Source of the DNA: CAKSXP01 sp964609305
Lineage (GTDB): Bacteria > Bacillota > Clostridia > Oscillospirales > Oscillospiraceae
Length of the DNA: 61,613 nucleotides
Assembly: GCA_964609305.1 (NCBI GenBank)
Contig: CAZSRK010000004.1
Span: 1 to 61,613 of the forward strand
Direction of reading: 5' to 3'
Positions 8,782 through 17,610 of this stretch are shown one piece after another (within the stretch, counting starts at the first letter, position 1; each line of letters opens with the position of its first letter). The translations under genes were made by a program, and so were the position numbers. The notes beneath the pieces were generated by a model. It was not told where the DNA came from, searched no databases, and worked only from the letters and a program-made list of their open reading frames with translations.

Positions 8782-8810
8782 TTGCTTTTATGTGATTTAT
8801 ATGATACAAT
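8782..8810 (+). promoter_or_regulatory. Sigma-A type promoter for murA
   Basis: TTGCTT (8782-8787) and TACAAT (8805-8810) are separated by exactly 17 bases in the 154-base gap after walI. It would let murA-walJ-rlmH be transcribed separately from the walRKHI genes. Confidence 0.6.
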
Positions 8811-8926
8811 ATAACGCCATTAAAAATGACAATAATTCTTAACTGTCTAAAGTGGGCTATGTAAGAGGCATATTGGATATAACTAAGATATGATTTCAAC
8901 GTGAGCCGACAGGGAAGGTGTAAATT

Positions 8927-10225
8927 TTGGATAAATATATCATTAACGGTGGAAACAAGCTCTTCGGAGAAGTAGAAATAAGCGGCGCGAAGAATGCAGC
9001 TGTGGCCATCATTCCGGCAGCTCTGATGGTCGAAGGCGTGTGCCGAATAGAGAATATCCCGGAGATAAGCGACACTGATATGCTTCTTAGTATGTTGAGC
9101 CATCTCGGAGCCAAGGTCAGCATGGTAAACCGCACCACAGTCGAGATCGACTGCACCAGCGTACATGAGAGCGGCGCTCCGTACGAGCTCATGCGTAAGA
9201 TACGCGCTTCGTATTATTTTATCGGTGCGATGCTCGGTCGTTTTGGCAGAGCAAAAACTACGATGCCGGGCGGCTGCAATTTCGGAGTGCGCCCGATAGA
9301 TCAACACATAAAGGGCATGAGGGCGCTCGGCGCTCAGGTTGACGTATCCGATGGATTCGTATATGCCGATGCCTCTGAGGGAAAGCTTAAAGGCGCCAAA
9401 ATTTACCTTGATAAAGTTTCTGTCGGCGCGACTATGAATATAATGATCGCCGCCGTAAAGGCGGAGGGGAGAACTACGATAGAGAATGCCGCCAGAGAAC
9501 CGCACATCGTTGATCTGGCAAACTTTCTCAATTCAATGGGCGCGGACGTGCGCGGTGCCGGTACGGATGTCATAAAGATCAACGGCGTATCCCGTCTGCA
9601 TGGAGGGTGCTATTCCATCATCCCGGATCAGATAGAGGCTGGGACCTTCATGGTGGCCGTTGCGGCCGTTGGCGGTGAGGTACTCATCAAAAACGTTATT
9701 CCAAAGCATCTTGACTGTATCAGCGCAAAGCTGCGCGAAATGGGCGTTGAAATCGAGGAAAGAGAGGATTCAGTGCTTGTAAGGCGGGAGGGAAGGCTCT
9801 GCCGCACAAATGTAAAGACCCTGCCGTATCCCGGCTTCCCGACGGATATGCAGCCGCAGATAAGCACTGCCCTGACTCTTGCCGAGGGGACAAGCGTCGT
9901 GACCGAGGGAGTATGGGACAACCGATACAAATATGTCAACGAGCTGCTGAAGATGGGCGCGAATATCCATGTTGACGATAAGACAGCCGTTATAGAGGGC
10001 GTGCCCAAGCTTACCGGTGCGCCGGTGGCCGCGTGTGACCTGCGCGCAGGGGCCGCAATGGTGATAGCCGGCCTTTGCGCAGAGGGCGTCACGCAGGTTG
10101 AGGATGTGCAGTACATCGAGCGGGGTTATCAGGATATTGTCGGAAAGCTTTCAAAGCTCGGCGCGGATATTCACGCCGTTTCGGAGCCGGACGAGCCCGG
10201 CTATTCGGATATCCTATGTGGATAA
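8927..10225 (+). CDS. murA: UDP-N-acetylglucosamine 1-carboxyvinyltransferase MurA
   Basis: Transfers enolpyruvate from PEP to UDP-GlcNAc, the first committed step of peptidoglycan synthesis in the cytoplasm. The protein is 432 aa with the paired EPSP-synthase-like domains. The Cys that attacks PEP is C117 in TTMPGGCNFGVRPID, so it would be the fosfomycin-sensitive form. The Asp of FPTDMQPQ and the GGEVLIKNV/RAGAAMVIAGL segments are present. The start is TTG at 8927, with GGGAAGGTG six bases upstream and no better ATG. It lies inside the wal locus between walI and walJ and overlaps walJ by 10 bases, which ties envelope synthesis to the wall-stress regulator. Confidence 0.95.
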   Translation: MDKYIINGGNKLFGEVEISGAKNAAVAIIPAALMVEGVCRIENIPEISDTDMLLSMLSHLGAKVSMVNRTTVEIDCTSVHESGAPYELMRKIRASYYFIGAMLGRFGRAKTTMPGGCNFGVRPIDQHIKGMRALGAQVDVSDGFVYADASEGKLKGAKIYLDKVSVGATMNIMIAAVKAEGRTTIENAAREPHIVDLANFLNSMGADVRGAGTDVIKINGVSRLHGGCYSIIPDQIEAGTFMVAVAAVGGEVLIKNVIPKHLDCISAKLREMGVEIEEREDSVLVRREGRLCRTNVKTLPYPGFPTDMQPQISTALTLAEGTSVVTEGVWDNRYKYVNELLKMGANIHVDDKTAVIEGVPKLTGAPVAACDLRAGAAMVIAGLCAEGVTQVEDVQYIERGYQDIVGKLSKLGADIHAVSEPDEPGYSDILCG

Positions 10226-10995
10226 GCACGCTTGCCAGCGGATCTTCCGGCAACTGCACGGTCGTTTCTTCACCAGGCGGAAGCCTCCTGATCGACGCCG
10301 GTATTTCCGTGCGCCGGATAAAACTCGGCCTGGCGCGGCTTGACCTGTCACCGGAGAAGCTGGACGGAATCCTCATAACGCATGAACATGCCGATCACGT
10401 CAGCGGACTTCCCATGTTGATAAAACATTATGATGTCCCGATTTTCGCCCCCCGCACGGTGGCAAACCACCTGAGGTGGCATTTTGCGGGGGTCGAAGAG
10501 CATATAAAGGAGCTGCCCACCGGCTGTGATGTGCAGGTAAACGGACTGAACATTTCAGCTTTCCATACTCCGCATGACACCGACGAGAGCGTTGGATATC
10601 GCATAGAAGGCGACTGCGTCTTTGCTATTGCAACCGACATGGGATCTGTGACGGACGAAGTGCTAAGCGGGATCATGGGTGCTGACGCCGTGATAATAGA
10701 GGCAAACCACGATGAGCAGATGCTTAGATACGGGAATTATCCGTACCCTCTCAAACGCCGTATACTCTCGGACCGGGGGCATCTGTCAAATGATGACTGT
10801 GCGCTGCTTGCGCGCAGGCTGGCGGAAAATGGGACCAGGTACATAGTCCTTGGGCATCTCAGCCGCGAGAATAACAGTCCTAAGACCGCGTTTGAAACTG
10901 TTTCAAAGGCACTGGAGGGCACCGGCGCCCGGCTGAGTGTTGCTCCAGCGTCGGAGCCTTTTGACCTTGTGGTCGAAAGGGGTTGTCTCGTTTGA
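10216..10995 (+). CDS. walJ: Metallo-beta-lactamase fold protein WalJ (YycJ-like)
   Basis: Metal-dependent hydrolase of 259 aa, associated with walRK operons; relatives have 5' exonuclease activity on DNA. The zinc/manganese site is clear: ITHEHADHVSG (HxHxDH, about residues 54-59), a His in SAFHTPHDTDES, Asp in IATDMG and the C-terminal VLGHLSREN histidine. The ATG at 10216 lies inside the end of murA (10-base overlap) and the stop shares one base with the rlmH start, so all three genes are translationally coupled. Confidence 0.88.
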   Translation: MWISTLASGSSGNCTVVSSPGGSLLIDAGISVRRIKLGLARLDLSPEKLDGILITHEHADHVSGLPMLIKHYDVPIFAPRTVANHLRWHFAGVEEHIKELPTGCDVQVNGLNISAFHTPHDTDESVGYRIEGDCVFAIATDMGSVTDEVLSGIMGADAVIIEANHDEQMLRYGNYPYPLKRRILSDRGHLSNDDCALLARRLAENGTRYIVLGHLSRENNSPKTAFETVSKALEGTGARLSVAPASEPFDLVVERGCLV

Positions 10996-11474
10996 TGAAT
11001 ATAAAACTCGTCTGCGTAGGTAAAATGAAGGAAAAGCATTATATTTCGGCATTCTCGGAATACAGCAGGCGCCTTGGCGCGTTCTGCCGCTTTGAAGTTA
11101 CCGAGCTGACAGAGCGCCGGCTGCCGGATTCCCCCTCCGAAGGGAAGATACGCGCGGCGCTGGACAGCGAAGCGCAGGCGATTATGCAGAGTATACCCAG
11201 GGACGCGTTTATTATCGCCATGTGTGTTGAGGGCAAACAGCTTGACAGTGAAGAATTGGCCGGCCTTTTTGCGCAGAAGGCGATGGACGGAAAGACAAAG
11301 CTGTGCTTTATTGTCGGGGGATCTTTTGGTCTGGCAGACAGCGTAAAGCAGGCGGCGGGGCTGCGGCTTTCAATGTCGCGGATGACCTTTCCGCACCATC
11401 TGGCGCGTGTTATGCTTGCTGAGCAGATATATCGCGCCTTTACGATCAACGGGGGACGAAAATACCACAAGTGA
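10995..11474 (+). CDS. rlmH: 23S rRNA pseudouridine-1915 N3-methyltransferase RlmH
   Basis: SPOUT-class methyltransferase modifying the pseudouridine in helix 69 of 23S rRNA, using SAM. The start at ATG 10995 overlaps the walJ stop (TGATG) and gives exactly 159 aa, the family standard. The SAM-binding knot is visible as FIVGGSFGLADSV and the C-terminal signature as LSMSRMTFPHHLARVMLAEQIYRAFTINGGRKYHK (broken here only by length limits: begins LSMSRMTF, ends KYHK). rlmH following walJ is the normal Firmicute arrangement. Confidence 0.95.
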   Translation: MNIKLVCVGKMKEKHYISAFSEYSRRLGAFCRFEVTELTERRLPDSPSEGKIRAALDSEAQAIMQSIPRDAFIIAMCVEGKQLDSEELAGLFAQKAMDGKTKLCFIVGGSFGLADSVKQAAGLRLSMSRMTFPHHLARVMLAEQIYRAFTINGGRKYHK

Positions 11475-11492
11475 CGCATGGAGGAAGTATAC

Positions 11493-11897
11493 ATGCAGTG
11501 CCCGAATTGTAAAATGAAGTATAAACCCGGGGAGACGGTCTGTCCTGGCTGTGGCACAAGCCTGACGCCTGACGTGAACGTACTCTGGGGCTGGACGCCG
11601 GTTGGCAAGCTTACGGAGCAGTGGCCCCGCTGTGAGGATGGGCAGTTTGTCCCGCCTGCGCTTCTGACCCACTGCACCAGCCTTGATCTTCAGGATGAGA
11701 TGCTTGTCAATATGCTCTTCGCGTATGGTATCCCGGCTTTCAGGCTGTATCCAAATGACGGCAGCTTCGGACGGGTAGTTCTCGGTATGAGCGGTGGCGG
11801 TGCGGACATATATGTCCCGCAGACACTTCTTGACGATGCCCGCAGCCTTATAAGTGAGGACTGCGAGATTGAGGAAGGAGAGTGCAATGAGCTATAA
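11493..11897 (+). CDS. Zinc-ribbon protein with DUF2007-like domain
   Basis: Small protein of 134 aa. Residues 1-25 form a zinc ribbon with two CxxC pairs (CPNC and CPGC). The remainder (about residues 60-125) resembles the DUF2007 putative signal-transducing domain: a region around LVNMLFAYGIPAFRLYP, then the GADIYVPQTLLDDARSLI ending. I chose the ATG at 11493 because GGAGG sits 8 bases before it; an earlier ATG at 11478 would include that site. It overlaps the downstream mutase by 11 bases, implying coupled expression. Function is unknown. Confidence 0.7.
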   Translation: MQCPNCKMKYKPGETVCPGCGTSLTPDVNVLWGWTPVGKLTEQWPRCEDGQFVPPALLTHCTSLDLQDEMLVNMLFAYGIPAFRLYPNDGSFGRVVLGMSGGGADIYVPQTLLDDARSLISEDCEIEEGECNEL

Positions 11898-13614
11898 ATC
11901 CGAATACCAGCGATGGTTGGATAGCCCTGTCATTTCTGAGGCGGAGTGGAAAGAGCTTGCCGACATCGAGGGAAATGAGAAAGAAATCAAAAGCCGTTTC
12001 TACGCGCCGCTGGAGTTTGGCACTGCCGGGCTGCGCGGCATCATGGGTATGGGCATCAACCGTATGAACATACATGTTATCAGACAGGCGACTCAGGCAT
12101 TTGCAAACGTCATAAATCGTGAAGGCGGGCAGGCTGCGAAAAACGGCGTCGTCATCTGCTATGACTGCCGCAAAAACAGTGAAACTTTTGCGCAGGAGGC
12201 GGCCCGTGTGATGGCCGGAAACGGCATACATGTGCGCATTTTTGACTCTTTTCGACCGACCCCGGAACTGTCGTTTGCCATACGCTATTACGGCGCGGCG
12301 GCCGGCCTGAATATAACGGCCAGTCACAACCCAAAGGAGTATAACGGTTACAAGGTATACTGGTCTGACGGGGCTCAGCTCCCGCCCGCGAAGGCGGACG
12401 CAATAGCCGAAGAGATGCGCCGTACCGATATTTTTAACGATATACACAGCGAGGGATTTGCTAAGGCGCAGGAGCGCGGCTTTATTGAGATAATAGGCGA
12501 GGAGACGGACAGGGCCTTCATGGATAAGGTCATGTCGCAGTCGATAGATTCGGATACCGTAAAACGTGTGGCAGACGATTTCCGCATCGTTTATACCCCG
12601 TTTCACGGAGCCGGGTACAGACTTGTGCCCGAGGCCCTGCACAGGCTGGGGATAAAGCATCTATTCCCCGTTGAGGAGCAGATGGTGATTGACGGTTCTT
12701 TCCCGACGGTGGCAAGTCCAAATCCTGAGAATCCCGAGGGCTTTTATCTGGCCGTGGATCTGGCGCACAAGGTTGGCTCGGACCTCATAATAGGCACCGA
12801 CCCCGACTCCGACCGTGTTGGAGTGATGGTCCGCCGCGGGGACGAATATGTCACCGTAAGCGGTAACCAGATGGGTGTATTGCTGCTTAACTATATTATT
12901 ACCGCTCGCCGGGAGAAAGGCACGCTGCCGGCCAACGCTGCGGCGATAAAGACCATTGTGACAACGGAGCTTGCGCGCGAGGTTGCAGAGAAAAATGGCG
13001 TATTCGTCGCCGAGACTTTTACCGGATTCAAGTATATGGCCGAAAAGGTCGCGGAGTTCGAGCGGGACGGAAGCTATGAGTATCTGCTGGCATATGAGGA
13101 AAGCTACGGCTATATGATGGGAGACTATGTCCGTGACAAGGATGCGGTCACGGCCTCAATGCTGATAGCGGAGATGGCAGCCCACTATTTTGAGCGCGGC
13201 ATGACCCTTCTTGATGCGATGGATGAGATATATGAGCAATATGGCCGCTTCTCCGAAAAGACGATTAATCTTGTGATGCCAGGTATAGACGGGCTTGAAA
13301 AAATGCAGGCACTGATGACAAAGCTGCGCGAAAACCCGCCCAAGAGCATTGGCGGACAGTCCGTACTGCGCATGCGTGATTACAAGACGGGCAGAGTGCA
13401 CGTTTTTGGTCTGGGTGATGTGGGTCAGACAGAGATATCAGGGTCCAACGTCCTGTATTTTGAACTTGCCGGCGGCATCAGCTTTGTTGTAAGGCCGAGC
13501 GGAACTGAGCCGAAGATCAAGATATACATCCTCGTGCGCGGTGCCGATAAGACAGAGTGCGACAATAAGGTGGAAAGCCTCACCCAGAGTATCGACGCAC
13601 TTACACAGATATGA
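11887..13614 (+). CDS. Phosphoglucomutase/phosphomannomutase (alpha-PGM family)
   Basis: Interconverts hexose 1-phosphate and 6-phosphate through a phosphoserine; it supplies glucose-1-phosphate for envelope polymers. The four domains are all marked: FGTAGLRGIMG near residue 46, the catalytic serine loop TASHNPKEYNGYK near residue 146, the magnesium loop GTDPDSDRVG near 302 and the phosphate-binding RPSGTEPKIKIY near the C terminus. At 575 aa it matches the PgcA group rather than the about 450-aa GlmM group. The start is ATG 11887 preceded by AGGAAGGAG. Last gene of the plus-strand run before a terminator-like hairpin. Confidence 0.92.
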   Translation: MSYKSEYQRWLDSPVISEAEWKELADIEGNEKEIKSRFYAPLEFGTAGLRGIMGMGINRMNIHVIRQATQAFANVINREGGQAAKNGVVICYDCRKNSETFAQEAARVMAGNGIHVRIFDSFRPTPELSFAIRYYGAAAGLNITASHNPKEYNGYKVYWSDGAQLPPAKADAIAEEMRRTDIFNDIHSEGFAKAQERGFIEIIGEETDRAFMDKVMSQSIDSDTVKRVADDFRIVYTPFHGAGYRLVPEALHRLGIKHLFPVEEQMVIDGSFPTVASPNPENPEGFYLAVDLAHKVGSDLIIGTDPDSDRVGVMVRRGDEYVTVSGNQMGVLLLNYIITARREKGTLPANAAAIKTIVTTELAREVAEKNGVFVAETFTGFKYMAEKVAEFERDGSYEYLLAYEESYGYMMGDYVRDKDAVTASMLIAEMAAHYFERGMTLLDAMDEIYEQYGRFSEKTINLVMPGIDGLEKMQALMTKLRENPPKSIGGQSVLRMRDYKTGRVHVFGLGDVGQTEISGSNVLYFELAGGISFVVRPSGTEPKIKIYILVRGADKTECDNKVESLTQSIDALTQI

Positions 13615-13625
13615 CGCCATGCGGT

Positions 13626-13652
13626 CCCCGGCCGGGGAAAACCCGGTCGGGG
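13626..13652. terminator. Terminator-like hairpin between convergent genes
   Basis: Arms 13626-13636 (CCCCGGCCGGG) and 13642-13652 pair over 11 positions with one G-U. It lies in the 47-base gap between the convergent mutase and phoU genes. The plus-strand T tract is delayed (GCGCTGCTTTT), so efficiency is uncertain. Confidence 0.5.
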
Positions 13653-13661
13653 GCGCTGCTT

Positions 13662-14315
13662 TTACAGCGCATCCATGCCGTAGTGCAGGCCGGTAATACA
13701 GAAGATGACCCACTCGGCGATGTTTGCCGCGTGGTCACCGATGCGCTCCAGATATTTTGCAACCATAAAAAGTTCAAGCGCTGAATCGCTGCCGGAGGGC
13801 TCTGAAACGATCAATTCCGTAAGTGTCTTTTTTACCTTCGCAAACAGCGTATCGACAAGATCGTCATGTTCGATTACCTCGTGGGCGAGATTTGTGTCAC
13901 GATGTACGAATGCGTCTATGCCTTCTTTCATCATCTGTATGACGGCGTTTGCCATATCGGCGAAGCTCCCACAGTCCCCGGCGTTGTGGTTGTCCAGTGA
14001 GGAGATTATCTCCGCAATGTCCGAGGCGTGGTCGCCGATGCGCTCCATATCCGTTATCATCTTCAGTGCCGCGGATATCTGGCGCAGATCACGCGCGACT
14101 GGCTGCCGCCTCAGCATAAGCCGTAGACACATTGCCTCGATATCGTTTTCCATTACGTCTATCTCGTGCTCCAGCTCCTCTACTTCCTCTGCCAGATCTT
14201 TCTGCCCGCTTATCAGCGAGCTGACCGAAAGCGCGATGGCCTCCTGACAGAGCGAACCCATACTGGTGAGAGCCTCGTTGAGCTGGCAAAGCTCCCCGTC
14301 AAATCTGCTTCTCAT
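13662..14315 (-). CDS. phoU: Phosphate signalling protein PhoU
   Basis: Negative regulator of phosphate uptake, linking the Pst transporter to the PhoR-type kinase. The two-repeat helical bundle shows both copies of the metal-binding motif: the first half has MERIGDHASDIAE and the second YLERIGDHAANIAEW. The start is ATG 14315 (MRSRFDGEL), 10 bases after GGGAGG; the earlier ATG at 14360 lacks a site. This gives 217 aa, the normal length. It is alone: no pst genes flank it, and the next gene upstream is divergent, so it is a stand-alone copy. Confidence 0.9.
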   Translation of the reverse strand: MRSRFDGELCQLNEALTSMGSLCQEAIALSVSSLISGQKDLAEEVEELEHEIDVMENDIEAMCLRLMLRRQPVARDLRQISAALKMITDMERIGDHASDIAEIISSLDNHNAGDCGSFADMANAVIQMMKEGIDAFVHRDTNLAHEVIEHDDLVDTLFAKVKKTLTELIVSEPSGSDSALELFMVAKYLERIGDHAANIAEWVIFCITGLHYGMDAL

Positions 14316-14340
14316 GTTATCCGTACCTCCCGGGTAAATA

Positions 14341-14369
14341 TTGTTTGAACTGCCCGGCAATGATATAGT
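14341..14369 (+). promoter_or_regulatory. Promoter for the aldehyde dehydrogenase gene
   Basis: TTGTTT (14341-14346) and TATAGT (14364-14369) with 17-base spacing, in the divergent spacer between phoU and the dehydrogenase. A 6-bp inverted repeat TGATAT/ATATCA (14361-14366 and 14377-14382) overlaps the -10 and could be an operator. Confidence 0.45.
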
Positions 14370-14431
14370 ATTTCCAATATCACAGAAATAACGCCGGCGA
14401 TATCGTGTCCCCGGCGCTGAAAGGACCGCTC

Positions 14432-15796
14432 ATGGATATAACAGGTATAGTCTCTGCACAGAGAGAGTATTTTATGACCGGAGCGACGCGAACTTATGAA
14501 TTCCGCCGCCGAGCCCTGAAAAAACTGCAGACGGCCATACGGGAGAATGAGGATGCCATCTCCGGCGCGTTGAAGGCCGACCTGAACAAACACCCGTTTG
14601 AGACATATATGTGCGAAACTGGCTTTGTTCTGGACGAGCTACATTATCATCTTAAACACCTTGCCGGCTGGATGCGTGAAAGGCGCGTTAGGACGCCGCT
14701 TACGCAGTTTCCATCATCTGCCTTTATCTCCCCGGAGCCGTACGGCGTCGTGCTTATTATGTCGCCATGGAATTATCCGCTTCAGCTCTGCCTTGAGCCT
14801 CTCATCGGCGCAATTTCCGGCGGCAACTGCGCGGTGGTAAAACTCTCCGCCTATGCGCCAAATACCAGCGGAGTGTTATGCCGGATTCTGTCCGATATCT
14901 ATCCGAGTGAGTATATCTGTGTCATTGAGGGCGGCAGACAGGAAAATGCGGAGCTTTTTGAGCAGAAATTCGACTATCTCTTTTTCACAGGCTCTCCTGA
15001 GGTCGGCAAGGCCGCAATGGCCGCTGCGGCCAAAAACCTGACGCCGGTAACGCTGGAGCTCGGCGGCAAAAGCCCAGTCATAATCGACAGAACGGTAGAT
15101 ATCGCCCTGGCGGCCCGTAGAGTCGCTTTCGGCAAGGTCATAAATGCCGGCCAGACCTGTGTGGAACCGGACTATGTGCTCATTGAGGCCACGGCAAGGG
15201 ACGAGTTCATTGAGCAATTTGGCAGGGCCCTGCGCGAGTTTTTCCCCAACGGGGACATGTCTGAAATGGCAAGGATAATTAACAGAAAACACTATGAAAA
15301 TAAAAAAGATCTCCTGTACGGCCAGAAAATTGCTCTGGGCGGCGGTGTCGATGATGAGCGCATGTTTATCGAGCCGACAGTACTCATAGACGTCGACCCA
15401 GACTCTCCCGTTATGCATGAGGAAATATTTGCGCCGATACTTCCGGTGCTCACCTGGAACAGTTTGGACGAGGCAATAAGATTTGTCCGCAGCAGGCCCA
15501 AACCACTGGCGCTGTATCTGTTTACGGCAGAGAGAACGGTACAGGAGCGCGTGTTGGAAACCTGTTCATTCGGCGGCGCGTGCATAAACGACACGATCGT
15601 ACACCTTGCCACTCCGTATATGGGTTTTGGCGGGGTCGGAAACTCCGGCATGGGCCAGTACCATGGAAAACGCAGCTTTGACACTTTCACTCATTACAGA
15701 AGCATTATGCGGCGTGGACTGAAACCTGATCTCAAACTTCGGTATTTCCCATATACACAACTCAAAAACAAACTGTTGCACAGATTCATGAAATAA
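14432..15796 (+). CDS. Aldehyde dehydrogenase, class 3 type
   Basis: NAD(P)-dependent oxidation of an aldehyde to a carboxylic acid. The catalytic apparatus is complete: LELGGKSP with the general-base Glu, then NAGQTCVEPDY with the nucleophilic Cys, and the FFTGSPEVG cofactor loop. At 454 aa without the longer N terminus, it fits the class 3/fatty-aldehyde branch (YwdH/AldX-like). I chose ATG 14432 (MDITGIV), 6 bases after AAAGGA, rather than a GTG nine codons upstream. The C terminus is basic and ends with KLRYFPYTQLKNK, as in that branch. Monocistronic, closed by a strong terminator. Confidence 0.9.
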   Translation: MDITGIVSAQREYFMTGATRTYEFRRRALKKLQTAIRENEDAISGALKADLNKHPFETYMCETGFVLDELHYHLKHLAGWMRERRVRTPLTQFPSSAFISPEPYGVVLIMSPWNYPLQLCLEPLIGAISGGNCAVVKLSAYAPNTSGVLCRILSDIYPSEYICVIEGGRQENAELFEQKFDYLFFTGSPEVGKAAMAAAAKNLTPVTLELGGKSPVIIDRTVDIALAARRVAFGKVINAGQTCVEPDYVLIEATARDEFIEQFGRALREFFPNGDMSEMARIINRKHYENKKDLLYGQKIALGGGVDDERMFIEPTVLIDVDPDSPVMHEEIFAPILPVLTWNSLDEAIRFVRSRPKPLALYLFTAERTVQERVLETCSFGGACINDTIVHLATPYMGFGGVGNSGMGQYHGKRSFDTFTHYRSIMRRGLKPDLKLRYFPYTQLKNKLLHRFMK

Positions 15797-15824
15797 TAGC
15801 CCAGACCTTGAAATGCAGTAAATA

Positions 15825-15854
15825 AAAAACGGGAATCCAAAGATTCCCGTTTTT
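15825..15854. terminator. Bidirectional intrinsic terminator
   Basis: Perfect 13-bp inverted repeat (15825-15837 against 15842-15854) with a CAAA loop and A/T runs on both sides. It separates the convergent aldehyde dehydrogenase and rplA, and shows that the ribosomal operon ends at rplA. Confidence 0.9.
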
Positions 15855-15886
15855 GTGTTATTAGCTATTAACAGTGACAGCCCGGC

Positions 15887-16579
15887 TCAAACCTGCTTGT
15901 TGGCGTTTATCTTGACACCGGGGCCCATCGTGGAAGCGGTGACGCAGGAGCGGATGTACTGGCCCTTTGCTGCGGCGGGTTTTGCCTTGATGATGGCGCC
16001 AATCAGAGCCAGATAGTTGTCGTTGAGCTTCTCGGCTCCGAAGCTGACCTTGCCGATGGGGCAGTGGATGATGTTGGTCTTGTCGAGACGATACTCGATC
16101 TTACCTGCCTTGACCTCTGAGACGGCCCTGGCCAGATCTGGAGTGACGGTGCCGGCCTTGGGCGAGGGCATGAGGCCCTTGGGACCGAGAACCTTACCGA
16201 GACGGCCGACGGTACCCATCATGTCCGGAGTGGCGATAACGACGTCAAATTCAAACCAGTTCTCGTTCTGGATTTTCTGGACATAGTCCTGACCTCCGGC
16301 GTAATCCGCACCGGCGGCAAGGGCTTCCTCAACACGCTCGTCCTTACAGAAAACGAGCACGCGGACAGATTTGCCGGTGCCGTGGGGCAGGACGATCGCA
16401 CCGCGGACCTGCTGATCGGCGTGACGGCCGTCGACACCGAGCTTGACGTGCAGCTCGACAGTCTCGTCGAATTTGGCGCGGCTGGCCTTGGTCACAAGCT
16501 CGAAAGCCTCGACCGAGTCATAAAGTGTACTTTTATCTATGAGCTTGGAGCTCTCTTTATAATTCTTGCTTCTGAACAA
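15887..16579 (-). CDS. rplA: Ribosomal protein L1
   Basis: Component of the L1 stalk of the 50S subunit and often a translational repressor of its own operon. Recognisable throughout: FDETVELHVKLGVD, the ATPDMMGTVGRLGKVLGPKGLMP signature (only partly quoted: MMGTVGRLGKVLG) and the C-terminal TMGPGVKI. Length 230 aa, standard. Last gene of the rpmG-secE-nusG-rplK-rplA unit. Normally rplJ and rplL follow, but here a terminator comes 33 bases after the stop. Confidence 0.98.
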   Translation of the reverse strand: MFRSKNYKESSKLIDKSTLYDSVEAFELVTKASRAKFDETVELHVKLGVDGRHADQQVRGAIVLPHGTGKSVRVLVFCKDERVEEALAAGADYAGGQDYVQKIQNENWFEFDVVIATPDMMGTVGRLGKVLGPKGLMPSPKAGTVTPDLARAVSEVKAGKIEYRLDKTNIIHCPIGKVSFGAEKLNDNYLALIGAIIKAKPAAAKGQYIRSCVTASTMGPGVKINANKQV

Positions 16580-16634
16580 TTTGTTTATCCTCCTTCAATT
16601 GTGGTTAGTCGGAAAGTATCCTCCCACGAGCCGA

Positions 16635-17063
16635 TTACTCGGCTTCAACAAGAACGCCCATGCTCCGGCAGGTGCCGGCGATCATGCTCATCGCGGCCTC
16701 GATATCCGTGCAGTTGAGGTCAGGCATTTTCTGCTCGGCGATCTTACGCAGATCCTCGCGGCTGAGTGTGCCGACCTTGTCCCTCTGGGGCACGCCGGAA
16801 GCGGTCTCAATGCCAAGCGCCTTCTTGATGAGAAGGGCAGCTGGGGGCGTCTTGGTGACGAAGGTAAAGCTGCGGTCGGCGTACACGGTGACGATAACGG
16901 GGATCATCATGCCCATATCGTTCTTTGTACGCTCGTTAAAGTCCTTGGTGAACTGGCTGATATTTATACCGAACTGGCCAAGGGCCGGTCCGACGGGGGG
17001 AGCGGGCGTAGCCTTGCCCGCGGGAACCTGGAATCTGGCATATCCAACTATTTTCTGTGCCAA
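16635..17063 (-). CDS. rplK: Ribosomal protein L11
   Basis: 50S protein of the GTPase-associated centre, binding 23S rRNA near the thiostrepton site and needed for RelA-type stringent sensing. The proline-rich N-terminal stretch (QVPAGKATPAPPVGPALGQ) and the C-terminal signature (MSMIAGTCRSMGV) are exact. Length 142 aa, standard. It lies 55 bases before rplA and 17 bases after nusG in the usual order. Confidence 0.98.
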   Translation of the reverse strand: MAQKIVGYARFQVPAGKATPAPPVGPALGQFGINISQFTKDFNERTKNDMGMMIPVIVTVYADRSFTFVTKTPPAALLIKKALGIETASGVPQRDKVGTLSREDLRKIAEQKMPDLNCTDIEAAMSMIAGTCRSMGVLVEAE

Positions 17064-17080
17064 TTTAAAGCACCTCCTGA

Positions 17081-17605
17081 TTAATCTTTGATCGGCTCGA
17101 CCTGATCCAGCTCGAGGTCGACCGGCGTCTCCCTGCCGAACATGGAGACTATCACACGCACGCGGTCTTTTTCCGCGTCAAGCTCGTCCACTGTACCGAG
17201 GAAACCCTCCAGAGGGCCGTCGATGACTTTGACTGAGTCGCCGATCTCAAAACCAACGACTATCTCATGGCGTTCAACGCCAAGATCCTGGATCTCCTTT
17301 TCAGTCAGCGCGACAGCTTTTCCGTCGCTTCCGACAAAGCCGGTCGCGCCGCGGACATTGCGGACAAGGTGCCAGCTTTCGTCGGTCATGATCATTTTCA
17401 CAAGCACATAGCCCGGAAAAACCTTGCGGTCAACTGTTTTTTCGCCGGAATCTGTTATCTCCGTAACAGTTTCAAGGGGAATGTTGACTTCCTGGATGAG
17501 GTCCTGCATTTTGCGGTTTTCCGCGGCCTTCATAACGGCGGCGGCGACCGCATTTTCATACCCGGAATAGGTATGAACCACATACCATTTTGCTGTTTCG
17601 CTCAT
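17081..17605 (-). CDS. nusG: Transcription antitermination factor NusG
   Basis: Binds RNA polymerase through the N-terminal NGN domain and the S10/Rho through the C-terminal KOW domain. Seen: WYVVHTYSGYE at the start, RKVFPGYVLVKM, VRNVRGATGFVG, and the KOW motif (VKVIDGPLEGFLGTV). I use ATG 17605 (MSETAKWY), giving 174 aa; a TTG at 17614 would overlap secE but adds only three residues. secE ends immediately upstream, so the pair is coupled. Confidence 0.96.
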   Translation of the reverse strand: MSETAKWYVVHTYSGYENAVAAAVMKAAENRKMQDLIQEVNIPLETVTEITDSGEKTVDRKVFPGYVLVKMIMTDESWHLVRNVRGATGFVGSDGKAVALTEKEIQDLGVERHEIVVGFEIGDSVKVIDGPLEGFLGTVDELDAEKDRVRVIVSMFGRETPVDLELDQVEPIKD

Positions 17606-17610
17606 GTTCG

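Noticed and set aside
11848..12660. Long antisense ORF opposite the phosphohexomutase, and many similar ones
   Set aside because: They mirror the codon pattern of well-identified genes on the other strand and lack ribosome-binding sites.
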